Shown one piece after another: positions 61,261 to 64,000 of a stretch of 64,000 nucleotides of DNA. The notes under the pieces were generated by a model. It did not search any database. It had not been told where the DNA came from and saw only the letters and a program-made list of their open reading frames with translations. The translations under genes and the position numbers were made by a program. The first letter of the stretch is position 1, and each line of letters starts with the position of its first letter. Source of the stretch: Cohnella luojiensis (lineage in GTDB: Bacteria > Bacillota > Bacilli > Paenibacillales > Paenibacillaceae); the NCBI RefSeq assembly GCF_004564235.1, contig NZ_SOMN01000002.1, forward strand, positions 1 through 64,000, read 5' to 3'.

Positions 61261-62307
61261 CGTATGGACTTGCGTGATTTCTATCTTCCGATTTACGGAC
61301 AGATCGATAAATTGCTCTCCTACCTGAACGAGCGGACGGAAGAAATCCGTCGGATGGGTCATGACGATGATACCTGACTCCCCTGAAGTAAGATCTACCC
61401 TCTTGCCAATAAAATTCGGGATCATATGGCGGATAAAAGTATGAGTAATGTCGGGATCAAGCTCTTGGAAGCTTAGCTCGTACATGTCGCGAAGAACGTG
61501 AAGCAAGTCGCGCTTCTCCCCGTACTCCTTAGAGGAGATCATGGCGCTATATACATCTGCTACGGCAACGATCTTAGCCATGGGATGAATTTTCTCGCCC
61601 GTTAAGCCTGACGGATAACCCTTGCCGTCCATGCGTTCATGGTGCTGCAAGGCGGCTAAGGCGATAGCCGGATCGTCGAAGGAGCTCTTTAAGATATCGT
61701 AACCGTGCTGAGGATGGTTCTTCATTTCCTCGTATTCCTCTTCGGTAAGTTTGTCCGGTTTGTTTATGATAATATCGGCGATCTTGCATTTGCCGATATC
61801 GTGAAGAAAACCGGCTTTCCCCGCGCGTACCGTTTCTTCCTCGCTCCAGCCGAGCCAACGTGCTATGTAATAGCTGAGCATTCCAACTTGCACGGAGTGC
61901 TGATAGGTATAATCGTCCTGACTGTTCAGCATCAGCAATAGGGATACGACATCCCGTTCCGCGCGAAAATTCTCGACAAGAGGCTGGAAGCTCACCTGGA
62001 TGTCTTCCTCGTATATACGGCCTTCCGCAAGCGCGCGTTCGAACAACTGCTCGGCTCCGGCCACCGCATCGTGGTAAAGCGGACGAAGGAGCGGATTGTA
62101 AGAGGGAGTTGGCGCCGATTCCTCATTAACCGGAGTTTGGCCTGGACGCCAATCGATTTCGAGATAGTCGATCTGGTGCTGATACATCCTGGTCAATTCT
62201 TTTTCGTTCAGGGTTGCCCCTTTCGAAAGAACGTGCAATCCGAAGGCATTGTAGATATCCTCCGCTAATCGATCGCCTGATTTAACTTCGGTAATATGGA
62301 CTCTCAT
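61258..62307 (-). CDS. HD-GYP domain cyclic-di-GMP phosphodiesterase
   Basis: A 349-residue cytoplasmic protein. The N-terminal part (about 1-120) is a short regulatory region of the type found before HD-GYP (DIYNAFGLHVLSKGATLNEKELTRMYQHQIDYLEI). The HD-GYP domain (about 135-310) has the metal motif FLHDIGK, the QHHERMDGKGYPSGL block with GYP, and ADVYSAMIS. It should hydrolyse c-di-GMP to GMP or pGpG. It is divergent from the SIS-domain gene; a second c-di-GMP protein is at 12238. Confidence 0.92.
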   Translation of the reverse strand: MRVHITEVKSGDRLAEDIYNAFGLHVLSKGATLNEKELTRMYQHQIDYLEIDWRPGQTPVNEESAPTPSYNPLLRPLYHDAVAGAEQLFERALAEGRIYEEDIQVSFQPLVENFRAERDVVSLLLMLNSQDDYTYQHSVQVGMLSYYIARWLGWSEEETVRAGKAGFLHDIGKCKIADIIINKPDKLTEEEYEEMKNHPQHGYDILKSSFDDPAIALAALQHHERMDGKGYPSGLTGEKIHPMAKIVAVADVYSAMISSKEYGEKRDLLHVLRDMYELSFQELDPDITHTFIRHMIPNFIGKRVDLTSGESGIIVMTHPTDFFRPLVQVGEQFIDLSVNRKIEITQVHT

Positions 62308-62433
62308 GTCACACCTCGACAGGATATTCGAATAATTGAGGAAATTCGGTTAAATATTTCTAATTTACATGCTACCAAGTAAAGCATTTGCTTGCAACCT
62401 AGAATTTGTATTGATATTTTTAATCAAATTGGT

Positions 62434-62465
62434 GATTGAAAATTTCATTATGATTGAATTATAAT
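62434..62465 (+). promoter_or_regulatory. promoter with repeated TGATTGAA, SIS/DeoR operon
   Basis: TTGAAA (62436-62441) and TATAAT (62460-62465) are 18 bases apart, a good sigma-A promoter. TGATTGAA occurs at 62434-62441 and again at 62451-62458, overlapping the -35 box and spacer. TTGAT-N7-ATCAA lies at 62411-62427. These could be operators for the DeoR protein encoded downstream. Confidence 0.55.
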
Positions 62466-62499
62466 TGCATTATTAAATGAAATGACAGGAGTGGTAACT

Positions 62500-63549
62500 T
62501 TGACGAGAGGCCAACTAACGCTTCCCGAAATCGGAGGACAGGCTGAGGCCCTTGCGGCAGCTTGGGAACAATTGAAAAATCAAGAGGATTGGGTTCATTC
62601 TTATTTCGGCGACACCGAGTACGAAGAGGTCGTATTTATCGGATCCGGCTCTTCTTATTACCAAGCTCAAGTCATGGCGACCACGTTCAAGTCGTGGCTT
62701 GGCCGAAGCGCGGTCGCGTTGCCGTCCTCGGATATCTTCCTGTTCAGGGACCAATCGGTTGCACGCGGACGCAAAGTTCTTCTCGTCGGCGTGTCGCGGT
62801 CGGGGGAATCTTCCGAAGTGATCCTTGCATTGGAATCCGTTAAGGCGCTGTCCAACTGGACGATTTGCGGAATTAGCTGCTACAAGACAAGTCGATTAGC
62901 CTTGATGGCTCCATGTCTCATATCCCCGCTCGGCAAAGAGCAAAGCACGGTTATGACAAAGTCGTTCAGCAGCATGACCTACATGATGCAGGCGGCTATC
63001 GCGCTGGCGGCAGGCGGACATTACGCGGAGCAAATGGAAGCGGTTCTTAAGCTCCATGGCGATATCGTGAATCGCGGCAAGAGCTTCGCGGAGAGCTTGG
63101 TCGAGGATAACGAATTTATCAAATACATTTATCTAGGAATGGGTGCGTATTACGGACTTTCGCAGGAAGTGGGCTTGAAACTGAAGGAAATGTCTTACGT
63201 ATGGACGGAAAGCTATGGCACGCTCGAGTTCAGGCATGGGCCGAAATCGGTCGTGGAGCCGGGAACGCTAGTATGCCTCCTAGTCTCCGAGCAAGCCCGT
63301 GCATACGAATTAAAAGTCGCGGAGGAAATGAAGGCCTACGGCGCATTCGTGCTTCTAGTCGCAACGTCAAAAGGAAAAGACACCGCCTTCGCCGATGCGG
63401 TTTTCGAGATTGGCGGGGAGACGCTTTCGGATGAGGCGCGGGCGGTTCTACACCTGCCGTTGTTGCAATACTTCGGGTTCTTCACGGCGATGAAGCGGGG
63501 AGTAGACCCCGATCATCCTAGGAATCTAACGCAGGTAGTTACGATCTGA
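62500..63549 (+). CDS. SIS-domain sugar isomerase/deaminase-like protein
   Basis: A 349-residue protein with two SIS domains, as in the isomerase half of GlmS, AgaS and fructoselysine-6-phosphate deglycase. Motifs: EEVVFIGSGSSYYQAQVMATTFKSWLG, LLVGVSRSGESSEVILALE and ESYGTLEFRHGPKSVVEPGTLVCLL. It lacks the glutaminase domain of GlmS. TTG 62500 is chosen because AGGAG is nine bases upstream; the ATG at 62482 has no site. Together with the DeoR gene it suggests a small amino-sugar or glycated amino acid pathway extending beyond the window. Confidence 0.85.
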   Translation: MTRGQLTLPEIGGQAEALAAAWEQLKNQEDWVHSYFGDTEYEEVVFIGSGSSYYQAQVMATTFKSWLGRSAVALPSSDIFLFRDQSVARGRKVLLVGVSRSGESSEVILALESVKALSNWTICGISCYKTSRLALMAPCLISPLGKEQSTVMTKSFSSMTYMMQAAIALAAGGHYAEQMEAVLKLHGDIVNRGKSFAESLVEDNEFIKYIYLGMGAYYGLSQEVGLKLKEMSYVWTESYGTLEFRHGPKSVVEPGTLVCLLVSEQARAYELKVAEEMKAYGAFVLLVATSKGKDTAFADAVFEIGGETLSDEARAVLHLPLLQYFGFFTAMKRGVDPDHPRNLTQVVTI

Positions 63550-63568
63550 CCATAAGGGAGTCACGAAG

Positions 63569-64000
63569 ATGACGCGGAACAAATCGGAACGGCAAGAGCA
63601 GGTGCTTGCTTATCTTGAACGTTACGGAAGCATTTCCTTGGGGGAAATGACGGAAAAATTCGATTGTTCGGAAGCGACGGCAAGACGGGATCTCGACGAC
63701 CTGGAGAAAACCGGCCGAGTGATACGCACGATGGGCGGGGGAGCCAAGTACGAAGGCGGCGGGATTATCCGCGAAGTCCCCTTCCGCGAGAAGCAAGGTG
63801 AATTATTCCGGGAGAAGGAAGTGATTGCGGAAAGGGCGGCATCCCTCGTGGAAGAGGGCGACGTCATCGGCTTAACGGGCGGAACGACGACTTTTCTCAT
63901 CGCGAAAGCTTTGAAGAAAAGGCGGAACATCACGGTCGTGACCAACGCGGTTAACATTGCGATGGAGCTTGCAGATAACGAAGAGCTTCAGGTGGTGTTG
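63569..64000 (+). CDS. DeoR-family transcriptional regulator, 3' end outside window
   Basis: The frame opens at ATG 63569 (GGGAG upstream) and is still open at the window edge, 144 codons. The N-terminal winged helix-turn-helix reads LAYLERYGSISLGEMTEKFDCSEATARRDLDDLEKTGRVIRTMGGG. The start of the sugar-phosphate sensor domain follows (DVIGLTGGTTTFLIAKALKKRRNITVVTNAVNIAMELA). It lies 19 bases after the SIS gene and probably regulates that operon. Confidence 0.93.
   Translation, partial: MTRNKSERQEQVLAYLERYGSISLGEMTEKFDCSEATARRDLDDLEKTGRVIRTMGGGAKYEGGGIIREVPFREKQGELFREKEVIAERAASLVEEGDVIGLTGGTTTFLIAKALKKRRNITVVTNAVNIAMELADNEELQVVL

Overview
The window looks like chromosomal DNA from a spore-forming Gram-positive of the Paenibacillaceae (Paenibacillus/Cohnella type). 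Reasons: a YesM/YesN two-component pair, several carbohydrate ABC importers without their own ATPase, a sufCDSUB operon in the Bacillales order, mtnK/mtnA, YunC, YwdK (DUF423) and DUF1802 proteins, lipobox-bearing binding proteins, and roughly balanced base composition. This is an inference from gene content; no rRNA or tRNA gene is present.

Layout. 1-125: left end of an IS3-like element, abutting a tandem repeat. 463-9543: sensor kinase/regulator pair, an anchored sugar-binding protein, two lipoprotein binding proteins and two permeases. 9562-11080: a broken MFS gene running into a repeat array. 11204-15077: small membrane proteins, a PAS-GGDEF-EAL protein, an unknown protein and YunC. 15100-17423: methylthioribose salvage (mtnA, mtnK). 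17613-24328: a divergent LacI repressor and a maltodextrin importer operon with a secreted amylase. 24506-25905: a frameshifted permease. 26104-27855: an intracellular cyclomaltodextrinase/neopullulanase. 28489-29070: DUF1802. 29233-34416: Fe-S cluster assembly. 34478-35365: an alpha/beta hydrolase. 36203-39202: a GHL6-type glycosidase and its AraC regulator. 39560-60120: a co-directional block of 15 genes. 60246-61205: an NlpC/P60 lipoprotein. 61258-62307: an HD-GYP phosphodiesterase. 62500-64000: a SIS-domain protein and the start of a DeoR regulator.

The most interesting functional unit is 39560-60120. It joins an ABC importer, a LacI repressor, a PfkB kinase, GH125 and GH38 alpha-mannosidases and a GH2 beta-galactosidase to five inositol-catabolic genes (iolD, iolC, iolA, iolJ, iolB). 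It lacks recognisable iolG and iolE, but an aldo/keto reductase and a TIM-barrel isomerase-like protein sit between the glycosidases and iolD. I infer a pathway for mannose- and galactose-decorated inositol glycans, with those two genes possibly supplying the first two inositol steps.

The most interesting non-coding signal is a set of five intergenic tandem arrays (about 126-300, 10666-11079, 26000-26070, 28078-28303 and 35652-36080). All share a 51-52 bp period although their sequences fall into four families, and each unit carries a short inverted repeat. The IS3-like element at the left edge appears to have inserted at the centre of one such inverted repeat.
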